From: Nitrospirota bacterium
Lineage (GTDB): Bacteria; Nitrospirota; Nitrospiria; Nitrospirales; Nitrospiraceae
Length of the DNA stretch: 35,392 bases
Reading direction: 5' to 3'
Assembly (NCBI GenBank): GCA_030682135.1
Contig: JAUXQT010000018.1
Span: 1-35,392 of the forward strand
This document shows, in pieces, positions 9,254-15,481 of this stretch. The translations under genes were made by a program, and so were the position numbers. The notes under the pieces are model-generated. The model was not told where the DNA came from. It did not search any database and saw only the letters and a list, made by a program, of their open reading frames with translations. How positions within the stretch are numbered: position 1 is the first letter of the stretch; each line of letters starts with the position of its first letter.

Positions 9254-9359
9254 ATAATCGCAGGATTGTAGCCTTGATTTCACCGAATAAACAAGCTAAA
9301 GTCCGCGTCCTGAGCGGGTTTTCATCTTAGAGGCGCCGGGCGGCGCCGATTGGAACACA
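9254..9359. promoter_or_regulatory. Divergent intergenic region
   Basis: These 106 nt must hold promoters for the exonuclease/phosphatase pair (minus) and the cyclophilin-like/DUF507 set (plus). A GGCGCC-GGGC-GGCGCC hairpin (9332-9347) lies 13 nt before the plus-strand ATG and would fall in the leader. I cannot define -35 and -10 boxes with confidence. Confidence 0.35.
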
Positions 9360-9743
9360 ATGGCTGATTTCCCCAACAAAATTCGCATCACGGTCGGCTC
9401 GGTCCGGCTCGATGCGGAACTGAAGTCGACGAAGACCGCGTTGGAAGTGTACGGCGCCTTGCCGGTCGAGAGTCCGGTCAACACCTGGGGCGAAGAGTTC
9501 TACTTCAAGCTGGCCGGGGTCAAGGACCATCGAGAGACGGCGACGAACCAAGTAAAAGTCGGCGATGTCGCCTTCTGGGGCGCAGGACAAGTCCTGGCTA
9601 TTTTCTTCGGCCGGACCCCGATGAGCATGGGGCAGGATCCCGTCCCGGCCGACCGGGTCAATGTGATCGGCCGCATTGTCGGCGATGCCTCGGTCTTGCG
9701 TAACGTGATGGACCAGCCGAACATCCGAATCGAAAAAATCTAG
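9360..9743 (+). CDS. Cyclophilin-like fold protein (DUF369/TM1367 type)
   Basis: 127 residues. The pattern IRITVGSVRLDAEL, TALEVYGALPVESPVNTWG, VKVGDVAFWGAGQVLAIFFG, TPMSMG and PVNVIGRIVGD is that of the Cyclophil_like family, a small beta-barrel with the cyclophilin fold but without the classic PPIase active-site residues. The biochemical role of the family is not established. It stands 2 nt before the first DUF507 gene, so the two are surely co-transcribed. Confidence 0.8.
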   Translation: MADFPNKIRITVGSVRLDAELKSTKTALEVYGALPVESPVNTWGEEFYFKLAGVKDHRETATNQVKVGDVAFWGAGQVLAIFFGRTPMSMGQDPVPADRVNVIGRIVGDASVLRNVMDQPNIRIEKI

Positions 9744-9745
9744 CC

Positions 9746-10027
9746 ATGAGACTATCTAAAGAGCGCGTGCGTCACATCTCAGAGTCGGTGGCCGCCCGGC
9801 TACAGCAAGAGGGGCAACTGACGATTGTCGGGGATCGCAAGGCATTCGTCGAGCAGATCGACCATGCGATTCTCGAGGAACTGTCGGTCGAAGACCGCCT
9901 GAACGCCGAAGTACGGCAGATGCTGAAAGCCTACGAGCAAGACATCGAGCGAGGGCAAGTGGATTTTCAGCGGATGTTCACCATGGTTAAGACGAAGCTG
10001 GCGCGAGAGCGGGGCATTATCTTGTGA
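9746..10027 (+). CDS. DUF507 family protein (first copy)
   Basis: 93 residues, helical and charged: starts MRLSKERVRHISESVAARL and ends RMFTMVKTKLARERGIIL, the typical DUF507 pattern. It starts 2 nt after the cyclophilin-like stop. The family has no known function and often occurs as adjacent paralogues, as here. No signal peptide or membrane segment. Confidence 0.85.
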   Translation: MRLSKERVRHISESVAARLQQEGQLTIVGDRKAFVEQIDHAILEELSVEDRLNAEVRQMLKAYEQDIERGQVDFQRMFTMVKTKLARERGIIL

Positions 10028-10120
10028 TGAGTGATCGGTGATCAGTGATGAGGTGGGATAGCAGGAAGTTGTGAAGCCCTCATCACTCGTCACGCATCAC
10101 CCATCACGCGAGGAACAGGC
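10028..10120 (+). repeat. Imperfect inverted repeat between the DUF507 genes
   Basis: Heptamer-like GTGATGAGTGATC units on the left (about 10024-10052) are complementary to CCTCATCACTCGTCAC-type units on the right (about 10078-10108), giving an imperfect hairpin of about 30 bp. Similar GTGCTGAGT arms occur near 22405-22530. It may attenuate transcription between the two paralogues or stabilise mRNA. Confidence 0.6.
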
Positions 10121-10396
10121 ATGTTGAGCGAAGAAAAAATCAGCCATCTCTCCCACATCATTCTTCAAGCGGTGAAGAAAAGCCCGCTCGTGACGGTCGG
10201 GGCTGACGACGGGAAGGTCCTCAAAGAGATTAAGAAGGTGCTGGCAGCCGAATTGGCGCAAGAGGCAGAGATCGATCGAAAAGTTCGGGCCAAGTTGGCC
10301 TCCTATTCCCGCGGAATCGTCGAGGGCAGTGGGGAATGGGACGTGCTCTATCGAAAAACGTTTGAAGAAGAATCGCGGAAACATACAAAGGGGTGA
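10121..10396 (+). CDS. DUF507 family protein (second copy)
   Basis: 91 residues beginning MLSEEKISHLSHIILQAVKK and ending YRKTFEEESRKHTKG. It aligns along its length with the preceding DUF507 protein (MRLSKERVRHIS versus MLSEEKISHLS), so it is a diverged tandem paralogue. Function unknown; a paired or heteromeric role is an inference from the tandem arrangement. The next gene starts 8 nt after the stop. Confidence 0.85.
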   Translation: MLSEEKISHLSHIILQAVKKSPLVTVGADDGKVLKEIKKVLAAELAQEAEIDRKVRAKLASYSRGIVEGSGEWDVLYRKTFEEESRKHTKG

Positions 10397-10403
10397 GGTG
10401 CCG

Positions 10404-10859
10404 ATGAAATCTGTATCCGCCATGAAATACCTCTCCCTCCTCGGAGTGGTTCTGTTGCTGCTCGGTTCTGTGGCCTGTGCCAAGGCCAAGGCGAAGCCCC
10501 TGGTTCCGTTGGCGCTGGAGTCCGGAGTCAAGCCGCAAGCCGTGAGCCTGACCGAACAGGGCACGCAGGCCTACCAATCCAGGCAGTTCGACGAGGCGAA
10601 AAAATACTTTTCACAAGCGATGGATCTGGCGCCTCAATCGGGGCCCGCACATTACAACTATGCCTTGGCCCTCAATGCCCTGGGCGATACGGAGCAAGCG
10701 CGACAACAGTTTTTAGAGGCGGCGAACCTGGCTCCCGGCGATAAAGTCATCTGGGATTCGCCTGCGCTCCGTCCCTTCGGCAGCCCGGAGGGTCCGAAAG
10801 TGCATAAGGAACATCCGGTCGGGACCAGCAGGCCTGGCATCGGAAGCGGCCCGCGATAA
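10404..10859 (+). CDS. TPR-containing lipoprotein
   Basis: 151 residues from the ATG at 10404, preceded by a GGGGTGAGG ribosome-binding stretch. The N-terminus has Lys then a hydrophobic core and lipobox LLGSVAC, so it is lipidated at Cys near residue 24. Two TPR units follow (about 50-118: QGTQAYQSRQFDEAKKYFSQ and NYALALNALGDTEQARQQF), then a Pro/Gly-rich tail. TPRs bind partner proteins; the partner is unknown. It lies in the same run as the DUF507 genes and just before the peroxiredoxin. Confidence 0.8.
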   Translation: MKSVSAMKYLSLLGVVLLLLGSVACAKAKAKPLVPLALESGVKPQAVSLTEQGTQAYQSRQFDEAKKYFSQAMDLAPQSGPAHYNYALALNALGDTEQARQQFLEAANLAPGDKVIWDSPALRPFGSPEGPKVHKEHPVGTSRPGIGSGPR

Positions 10860-10887
10860 TTCGCAGATGCAGAGGGAGTGAACAAAG

Positions 10888-11355
10888 ATGGCAACAGAAC
10901 TAGAAGTTGGGAAGAAAGCTCCGGCGTTTTCGCTCCCCGATCAATCGGGAGAGTCGGTCAGCCTGAAGGATTTTGCCGGCAAGCAGGTGGTTCTCTATTT
11001 TTATCCCAAAGACGATACACCGGGTTGCACCAAGGAATCGTGCGACTTTCGCGATGCCATCACGCCGATCAAGAAGGCGGGGGCCGTCGTGCTCGGTCTG
11101 AGTTTTGACGGCCAGGCGTCCCATCAGAAGTTCATCAAGAAGTTTACGCTGCCGTTCCCGTTGCTCAGCGACGAGGAGAAAGTCGTCGCAACCGCCTACG
11201 GGGTCTATAAAGAAAAAAGCATGTACGGCAAGAAATATATGGGCATCGAGCGCAGCACCTTTGTGATCGACCAGGCCGGTAAGTTGAAAGCCATTTTTCG
11301 CAAGGTTAAGGTTGAGGGACATGTGGATGAGGTGCTGGCAGTCCTCAAGGCATAA
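10888..11355 (+). CDS. bcp: Thiol peroxidase of the Bcp/PrxQ type
   Basis: 155 residues. FYPKDDTPGCTKESCDFRD carries the peroxidatic Cys47 and the resolving Cys52 five residues later, the hallmark of 2-Cys Bcp/PrxQ enzymes. These reduce H2O2 and organic hydroperoxides with electrons from thioredoxin in the cytoplasm. The length is normal for the family. A GGAG ribosome-binding site precedes the start (AGAGGGAGTGAACAAAG). An R-type hairpin follows 9 nt after the stop. Confidence 0.95.
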   Translation: MATELEVGKKAPAFSLPDQSGESVSLKDFAGKQVVLYFYPKDDTPGCTKESCDFRDAITPIKKAGAVVLGLSFDGQASHQKFIKKFTLPFPLLSDEEKVVATAYGVYKEKSMYGKKYMGIERSTFVIDQAGKLKAIFRKVKVEGHVDEVLAVLKA

Positions 11356-11364
11356 CCTCCTGGC

Positions 11365-11485
11365 AGGATGCTGAAAAAGCCCGCCAGCGTCGTTCTCGCA
11401 TCGCTCAGATCCTCAACGTACCCCTGAGGGTACGCTTCCGGTCTTCACTTGCTGCGGCCTTGCTGACGGACTTTTTGAGCATCCT
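11365..11485 (+). repeat. R-family hairpin repeat, copy 1
   Basis: About 121 nt. Ends AGGATGCTGAAAAAG and CTTTTTGAGCATCCT pair as an outer stem. A middle stem and an apical stem (CGTACCC-CTGA-GGGTACG) nest inside. It sits 9 nt after the bcp stop in the gene's orientation, so it would form a large hairpin at the mRNA 3' end. Confidence 0.85.
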
Positions 11486-11572
11486 GCGTGGTTCTCTCCT
11501 ATTGTCCGAAATGAGCGAATCATGAGTTTCCATCCTGCCACAACGGTTTTTTCGCAGCTTGCCAGATGACAT

Positions 11573-12403
11573 ATGAAGGCTAAGCGTATTCCCCCCTGCA
11601 AAGTCGGTGTTATTACCCTTCTCCTCTTCTTGACCGCGACCGCTAGCCTCTTGGGGGCAGAGCCGGTTCCCGGAATCCTGACGGTTCACGATAGTCTCAC
11701 GTCGCCTAATCAGCCCGCGACCATTGAGGCGACATTCACGCAGAAGGGTCTCCCGACTGGGACCGGTCTCGGAGGCGAGCCTATCGAGCTGGTCATCGCC
11801 GGGAATGTTGTGGCAACCGCGACGACCGGTGGCGATGGGCGTGCGGTCCTGTCCTATACCCCGAAAGCTAAAGGGGCGCTTCCCTTCACTGTGCGTGTCG
11901 GAACCACGTCGAGTCTTGCTGGAGTCGAAGCCGGCGCGAATCTCATTGTGTGGGAACGTCGCGGCCCGATGATGGCGGTGGAAATGACAGCCCTCATGGA
12001 GGATGCCGTCAGTCGGCGCCCGATGCCGGACGCCGCAGAAGAACTCGCGAAGCTCACGCAGTTTTACTACAACGTGCTCTATGTCGTGACGCAGGATAAG
12101 ACGGTGGCAACATACGACCAGGTGAATGAGCAGGCGAGACAATGGCTCAAGGAACAGAAGTTCCCGGTCGGACATATTCTTGTGCTGCCGGCAGGCCCGG
12201 AGGGGTTTGGAGCGAAGCTGGACGAACTGCATGCGGCTGGCTGGAAGACGCTCAAAGTAGGAGTGGGGCGCACAAAGGCCTTTGCCGAAGCGTTTCTGCA
12301 GCGGCGTCTCAGCGCCGTGATGGTGCCGGAGCCGGCCAAAGGCGAGGCGCCGCGCAAGGCGAAGGTGGTGAAGGAGTGGAAGGACGTGCGGAAGAAGATG
12401 TAG
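11573..12403 (+). CDS. Exported protein of unknown function, beta-sandwich N-terminus
   Basis: 276 residues with a signal peptide (VGVITLLLFLTATASLLGAEP). Residues about 32-130 look like an Ig-like beta sandwich (PATIEATFTQKGLPTGTGLGGEPI, DGRAVLSYTPKAKGALPFTVRVG). The C-terminal half (about 165-260) has a pattern seen at the end of HAD-like LNS2/APP1 proteins (VNEQARQWLKEQKFPVGHILVLP, LKVGVGRTKAFAEAFLQ), but the catalytic DxD of HAD enzymes is not evident, so I do not assign phosphatase activity. Probably periplasmic. The P1 hairpin starts at its stop codon. Confidence 0.55.
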   Translation: MKAKRIPPCKVGVITLLLFLTATASLLGAEPVPGILTVHDSLTSPNQPATIEATFTQKGLPTGTGLGGEPIELVIAGNVVATATTGGDGRAVLSYTPKAKGALPFTVRVGTTSSLAGVEAGANLIVWERRGPMMAVEMTALMEDAVSRRPMPDAAEELAKLTQFYYNVLYVVTQDKTVATYDQVNEQARQWLKEQKFPVGHILVLPAGPEGFGAKLDELHAAGWKTLKVGVGRTKAFAEAFLQRRLSAVMVPEPAKGEAPRKAKVVKEWKDVRKKM

Positions 12404-12495
12404 CGGATAACCGGTTGCCCTTCTTGCTCGCGCAACGCGCGGCCTCAGAAGGCCCTCGTTGAACGCGCGCAGTAAAGGGCAACCCGGTCACCCGC
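12403..12495 (+). repeat. P-family hairpin, copy P1
   Basis: Conserved core with TTGCTCGCGCAACGCGC and CGTTGAACGCGCGCAGT around a GGCCT-CAGA-AGGCC tip. It is flanked by its own complementary arms (12403-12422 with 12475-12495; AACCGGTTGCCCTT against AAGGGCAACCCGGT). It starts on the stop codon of the preceding gene. Confidence 0.85.
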
Positions 12496-12524
12496 TTTGA
12501 GGGGACGAAGGAACAGGAAGTCTA

Positions 12525-12614
12525 GCGGCTAGAAGGCTCCCCTTGCTCGCAGAACGCGCACGATAGGAATGTGCTCGTTCGATGCGCGCAGTGAAGGACA
12601 GTCCAGTCACCCGC
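12525..12614 (+). repeat. P-family hairpin, copy P2
   Basis: Core variant with a GCAC/GTGC tip stem in place of GGCC/GGCC, and GAACG pairing with CGTTC. The arms (12525-12543, 12594-12614) pair less well than in P1 or P3 but share the outer GCGG/CCCGC ends with P1. Confidence 0.75.
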
Positions 12615-12624
12615 TTGATGAGAT

Positions 12625-12659
12625 GTCTTCCACTCTGGTGAGGGAGTAAAGTGGAAGAC
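12625..12659 (+). repeat. Small stem-loop between P2 and P3
   Basis: GTCTTCCACT at 12625-12634 pairs perfectly with AGTGGAAGAC at 12650-12659 (10 bp). No T-run follows. The stretch 12660-12719 holds nothing I recognise. Confidence 0.6.
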
Positions 12660-12719
12660 GAAGGATGGAAAGTATTGGAGAGGCATTCACGTTGGTTCTG
12701 CGCTCAAGGAATAGAGGAG

Positions 12720-12817
12720 GGGATGGGGGCTGATTGATCTTCTGTGCTCGCGCAACGCGCGGCCTCGGAAGGCCCTCGTTGGACGCGCGCAGTGGAAGAT
12801 CAATCAGCCCCCATCCC
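12720..12817 (+). repeat. P-family hairpin, copy P3, with perfect 23-bp arms
   Basis: The arms 12720-12742 and 12795-12817 are perfect reverse complements over 23 nt and unrelated to the arms of the other P copies. The core is of the CAACG/CGTTG type with a GGCCT-CGGA-AGGCC tip. A tail containing GAGCTTGGAGGGATCAT follows (12823-12850) and recurs after other P copies. Confidence 0.9.
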
Positions 12818-12854
12818 TGAAGAGATACCGAGCGAGCTTGGAGGGATCATTTAG

Positions 12855-12953
12855 GGAAGGTCTGATTAATTCCCATTTTCGATCAGCCGACCTTCAAAAC
12901 ACAGGGAATTCGACGAGGTCTGTACCTGGAATTGTGAATTAATCAGACCTTCC
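12855..12953. mobile_element. IS5-group-like MITE with TTAG target duplication
   Basis: A 99-bp element with perfect 18-bp terminal inverted repeats (GGAAGGTCTGATTAATTC at 12855-12872 and its complement at 12936-12953). It is flanked on both sides by TTAG (12851-12854 and 12954-12957). TTAG fits the YTAR target preference of the IS5 group. The interior has no coding capacity, so it would have been moved by a full-length relative elsewhere. It lies 113 nt before the mrr start. Confidence 0.85.
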
Positions 12954-13066
12954 TTAGATGGATGACGGTCGCTCGATGCCCGCAGCATGGATAGAAAACA
13001 AGAGCTCCGCATCTTATGCGGATCAGCCCAATTATTGTTAGCTGACACCAACAGAAGAAAACAAAC

Positions 13067-13975
13067 ATGGCAATACCTGATTACCAATCAATCATGCTTC
13101 CACTTCTCCGTTTTGCTGCGGATGGAAATGAACATTCCCTCCGGGAAGCAATCGAGGGTTTGTCTGAAAAGTTCGGGCTTACAGAAATAGAAAAGAGTGA
13201 GCTATTGCCGAGCGGGCAACAACCAAGATTCGATAACCGTGTTGCCTGGTCGCGCTCTTATATGAGCAAGGCTGCTTTGTTAGAGTCCACGCGGCGAGGA
13301 CATTTCCGTATAACCCAACGCGGCCGAGAGGTTCTGTCCAAGAATCCCACCGAAATCAATGTGAGGTTTTTGGATCAATTCCCCGAGTTCGTAGAGTTCA
13401 GAGGAAAGCATCGAGAACGGGAAGAAATCACAGAAACTGCCGAAACCGAAACCCTTCAAACACCCGGTGAGCTTCTGGAGACCGCATATCAGAAACTGCG
13501 AGAAGATCTCACGGCTGAGCTTCTGAAATTTGTAAGGGAGTGTTCCCCGTCTTTCTTCGAGCGCCTCGTCATCGACGTCCTCGTGAAAATGGGTTATGGC
13601 GGTTCCCGAAAGGAAGCCGGTAAAGCCATTGGCCGCAGTGGCGATGAAGGTATTGACGGCATCATTAACGAAGATCGTCTTGGCCTCGATGTCATTTATG
13701 TTCAAGCCAAACGGTGGCAGGCTACGGTTGGGCGCCCTGAAATCCAGAAGTTCGCAGGAGCCCTGCAAGGACACCGTGCGAAAAAAGGAGTCTTCATCAC
13801 TACTTCCGACTTCAGTCGAGAAGCTGGGGAGTATGTGGCGAAAATCGATTCGAAGATTGTGCTTATAGATGGTGAGCAGCTAGCCCAACTCATGATTGAT
13901 CATAATGTTGGAGTTACTCCCATCACATCGTATGAAACGAAGAAAGTTGACAGTGATTACTTTATTGAAGGGTAG
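13067..13975 (+). CDS. mrr: Mrr-type restriction endonuclease
   Basis: 302 residues. The N-terminal winged-helix Mrr_N domain (about 1-90: YQSIMLPLLRFAADGNEHSLREA, ITQRGREVL) is followed by a coil-prone Glu/Thr-rich linker and a PD-(D/E)xK nuclease domain. That domain starts FFERLVIDVLVKMGYGG and has GDEGIDGII...VIYVQAKRW, whose Asp and QAK triad are the catalytic residues. Mrr is a type IV enzyme cutting DNA with methylated bases. The length is that of E. coli Mrr. It is flanked by a MITE and toxin-antitoxin remnants and is less GC-rich than the housekeeping genes nearby, which suggests acquisition by transfer. Confidence 0.92.
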   Translation: MAIPDYQSIMLPLLRFAADGNEHSLREAIEGLSEKFGLTEIEKSELLPSGQQPRFDNRVAWSRSYMSKAALLESTRRGHFRITQRGREVLSKNPTEINVRFLDQFPEFVEFRGKHREREEITETAETETLQTPGELLETAYQKLREDLTAELLKFVRECSPSFFERLVIDVLVKMGYGGSRKEAGKAIGRSGDEGIDGIINEDRLGLDVIYVQAKRWQATVGRPEIQKFAGALQGHRAKKGVFITTSDFSREAGEYVAKIDSKIVLIDGEQLAQLMIDHNVGVTPITSYETKKVDSDYFIEG

Positions 13976-14192
13976 GAGAAATAAACGGGGGCATTCTGAG
14001 TTTTTTCGGGTGACCATGCGAGATGTGTGGGAAAAAACCAGCATGTCCAGATATATCCTTCTCTAATAAGGCGTTGCAGTAGACCGCCAGGAATGTTCCT
14101 CCATGCTGTCGTGGTGGGCGGCGGTTGAATGGTCGCGGTAGATTTCATCGAATATCGCTGGTACAGTTTCAGTGACCGGTATGGAGGTGGGT
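13976..14192. other. Intergenic stretch after mrr
   Basis: About 217 nt with no gene I can support. Short open frames occur on both strands but none resembles a known family. Together with the broken antitoxin and terminal-repeat remnant that follow, it looks like decayed accessory DNA. Confidence 0.4.
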
Positions 14193-14261
14193 ATGCCTCA
14201 ATCAGCAAAAGCCATTTTGCATCAGGCCCTTGAACTCCCGTCCAATGGCAGTGCGGCGTGA
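14193..14261 (+). pseudogene. Truncated addiction-module antitoxin remnant
   Basis: The ATG at 14193 follows a good GGAGG site and reads MPQSAKAILHQALELPSNGS then AA and a stop, 22 residues. The start matches the opening of the short helical addiction-module antitoxins (TIGR02574 type), which normally run to about 70 residues. The frame stops immediately before an IS-type terminal sequence at 14264, so insertion or decay has cut it. Confidence 0.6.
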
Positions 14262-14263
14262 GT

Positions 14264-14281
14264 GGAAGGTCTGATTAAATC
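14264..14281 (+). mobile_element. Orphan IS/MITE terminal repeat
   Basis: GGAAGGTCTGATTAAATC matches the terminal repeat of the MITE at 12855 in 17 of 18 positions. No partner end is visible nearby. It sits just after the point where the antitoxin remnant ends, so it may mark the scar of an insertion and imprecise deletion. Confidence 0.6.
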
Positions 14282-14369
14282 TAATCCCGCGTTTGATGGT
14301 AATGTGGCTCAAGGCGATCCTCACGCAGAACCGTGGCGTCCTGCCCAGCAACAATAAGGAGTATGTGAG

Positions 14370-14600
14370 ATGGCTATGAACGATGAGCAACTCGATGCCG
14401 AGATCATGAAGCTTGACCTGGATGCGAGGGCGCGTCTTGCGGAGAAGCTTATCTTGAGTTTGGACGCGCCATCGGACAAAGAAAACCTACACTTGTGGGT
14501 TGTCGAAGCGGAACGAAGGCTCAGAGACTTGCGTGGGGGACGAGCCAACGAGATTTCTGCTGAGGAAATGTTCCGCCAGGCTCGGCAAACCATCTCATGA
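14370..14600 (+). CDS. Addiction-module antitoxin (TIGR02574-like)
   Basis: 76 residues: EQLDAEIMKLDLDARARLAE then KLILSLD and a Glu/Arg-rich tail (VEAERRLRDLRGG). This is the short helical antitoxin usually paired with ParE/RelE toxins. The stop overlaps the toxin start as ATGA. The antitoxin would bind and neutralise the toxin and repress the operon. Intact by length. The gene just upstream is a broken homologue, so the locus has held more than one such module. Confidence 0.82.
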   Translation: MAMNDEQLDAEIMKLDLDARARLAEKLILSLDAPSDKENLHLWVVEAERRLRDLRGGRANEISAEEMFRQARQTIS

Positions 14601-14890
14601 GGATAGTGACCTTTCATGAGGAGGCCAGTGCTGAGGTCAACGAAGCGACAAAATACTACGAAGAAAGAGTGCCTGGACTTGGTTTGTTGTTTCTTGTCGC
14701 ACTCGAAGAGGCGGTTAAAAAGGTACTGGCCAATCCTGAGGCATTTCAACTCGTCGGCAGCGAGACCAGGCACAAACTTATCAGGCGCTTCCCCTACAGC
14801 CTCCTGTATGTGATTGAGTCGGACCGGATTCGTGTGCTTGCGGTCGCGCATCAGAAGCGTCGGCCAGGATATTGGGGGAACCGGCTGTAG
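14597..14890 (+). CDS. ParE/RelE-family toxin
   Basis: 97 residues: VTFHEEASAEVNEATKYYEE, then PGLGLLFLVALEEAVKKVLANPEAF, RRFPYSLLYVIESDRIRVLAVAHQKRRPGYW. This is the complete RelE/ParE fold with the typical C-terminal basic end. Whether it cuts mRNA or poisons gyrase cannot be told from sequence. It is translated through a 4-nt overlap with its antitoxin. Confidence 0.88.
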   Translation: MRIVTFHEEASAEVNEATKYYEERVPGLGLLFLVALEEAVKKVLANPEAFQLVGSETRHKLIRRFPYSLLYVIESDRIRVLAVAHQKRRPGYWGNRL

Positions 14891-14937
14891 GAGTGCAGGG
14901 AAGGCTAGACCCTCGGCTGATGAGGAGGTCGCACTAT

Positions 14938-15042
14938 ATGAAAGCTAAAATGTTCGATAAACAGTTTGATGATGGTGGTGACATTACTGCTTCGCTGGAG
15001 TTATCCAAAGTAAAGAGAGTGTGCCGGGGCAAACGCGCGTGA
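14938..15042 (+). pseudogene. Truncated CopG/BrnA-like antitoxin
   Basis: GAGGAGG precedes the ATG at 14938. The frame reads MKAKMFDKQFDDGGDITASL then ELSKVKRVCRGKRA and stops at 34 residues. The opening matches BrnA/CopG-type antitoxins (MKAKxFDxxFDxGxDIT...LDLS), which continue into a ribbon-helix-helix domain missing here. No partner toxin is visible. A degraded antitoxin. Confidence 0.65.
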
Positions 15043-15081
15043 ATAACCACGTGATATACTGATTGTTTGCAAGGAAGCACT

Positions 15082-15279
15082 ATGCGTTATCGCATCGCCG
15101 TTCACCAGTCGGAAGAAGGCTTTTCCGTGTCAGTGCCCGGTTTGCCTGGATGTTGGTCGCAGGGCGCTACCGATGTTGAGGCGGTTGAGAGCATTAAGGA
15201 TGCGATCAGTGATTATCTTGCCGTAGTCGAAGAGCAGCTCCGCGGCGAAGAGATTCGCGAGATTGAAGTCGCCGTCTGA
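15082..15279 (+). CDS. hicB: HicB-family antitoxin
   Basis: 65 residues from the ATG at 15082 after AAGGAAG: MRYRIAVHQSEEGFSVSVPG, LPGCWSQGATDVEAVESIKD, AISDYLAVVEEQ. This is the partial-RNase-H HicB fold without a DNA-binding tail, about the length of the short HicB type. The cognate hicA follows only as a fragment, so the antitoxin appears orphaned. Confidence 0.85.
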   Translation: MRYRIAVHQSEEGFSVSVPGLPGCWSQGATDVEAVESIKDAISDYLAVVEEQLRGEEIREIEVAV

Positions 15280-15281
15280 TC

Positions 15282-15341
15282 GTGTCAAAGATTCCTGGCG
15301 TCATTCATATCGACTACGAGGCCATTCAAGCCCCTGCGTAG
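15282..15341 (+). pseudogene. Truncated HicA toxin remnant
   Basis: Two nt after the hicB stop, the GTG at 15282 opens the frame (M/V)SKIPGVIHIDYEAIQAPA and stops after 19 residues. SKIPGV is the usual start of HicA, which should continue through the double-stranded-RNA-binding fold with its catalytic His. That part is gone, so the toxin is inactive. Confidence 0.65.
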
Positions 15342-15350
15342 GGGCTTGAC
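15329..15350 (+). terminator. Hairpin at the end of the hicB/hicA remnant
   Basis: AAGCCCCT-GCGT-AGGGGCTT is an 8-bp perfect stem overlapping the remnant's stop. No strong T-run follows. It may end the accessory transcripts before radA. Confidence 0.5.
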
Positions 15351-15481
15351 GGTTCCCTGGTTAATTGTCACGACGAACCGTTATGAATAATGCGGGCTGA
15401 CGCAACTCCCGTATCTTCCATTCACCTCCCTCTATCCTTTACTATAAGTCTCGGGTTCCCCTCTTACGAAGGCTCCTCTGA

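Noticed and set aside
14100-14208. Small frame starting near 14130 (MVAVDFIEYRWYSFSDRYGG)
   Set aside because: Only 34 codons, no ribosome-binding site and no family match that I recognise.
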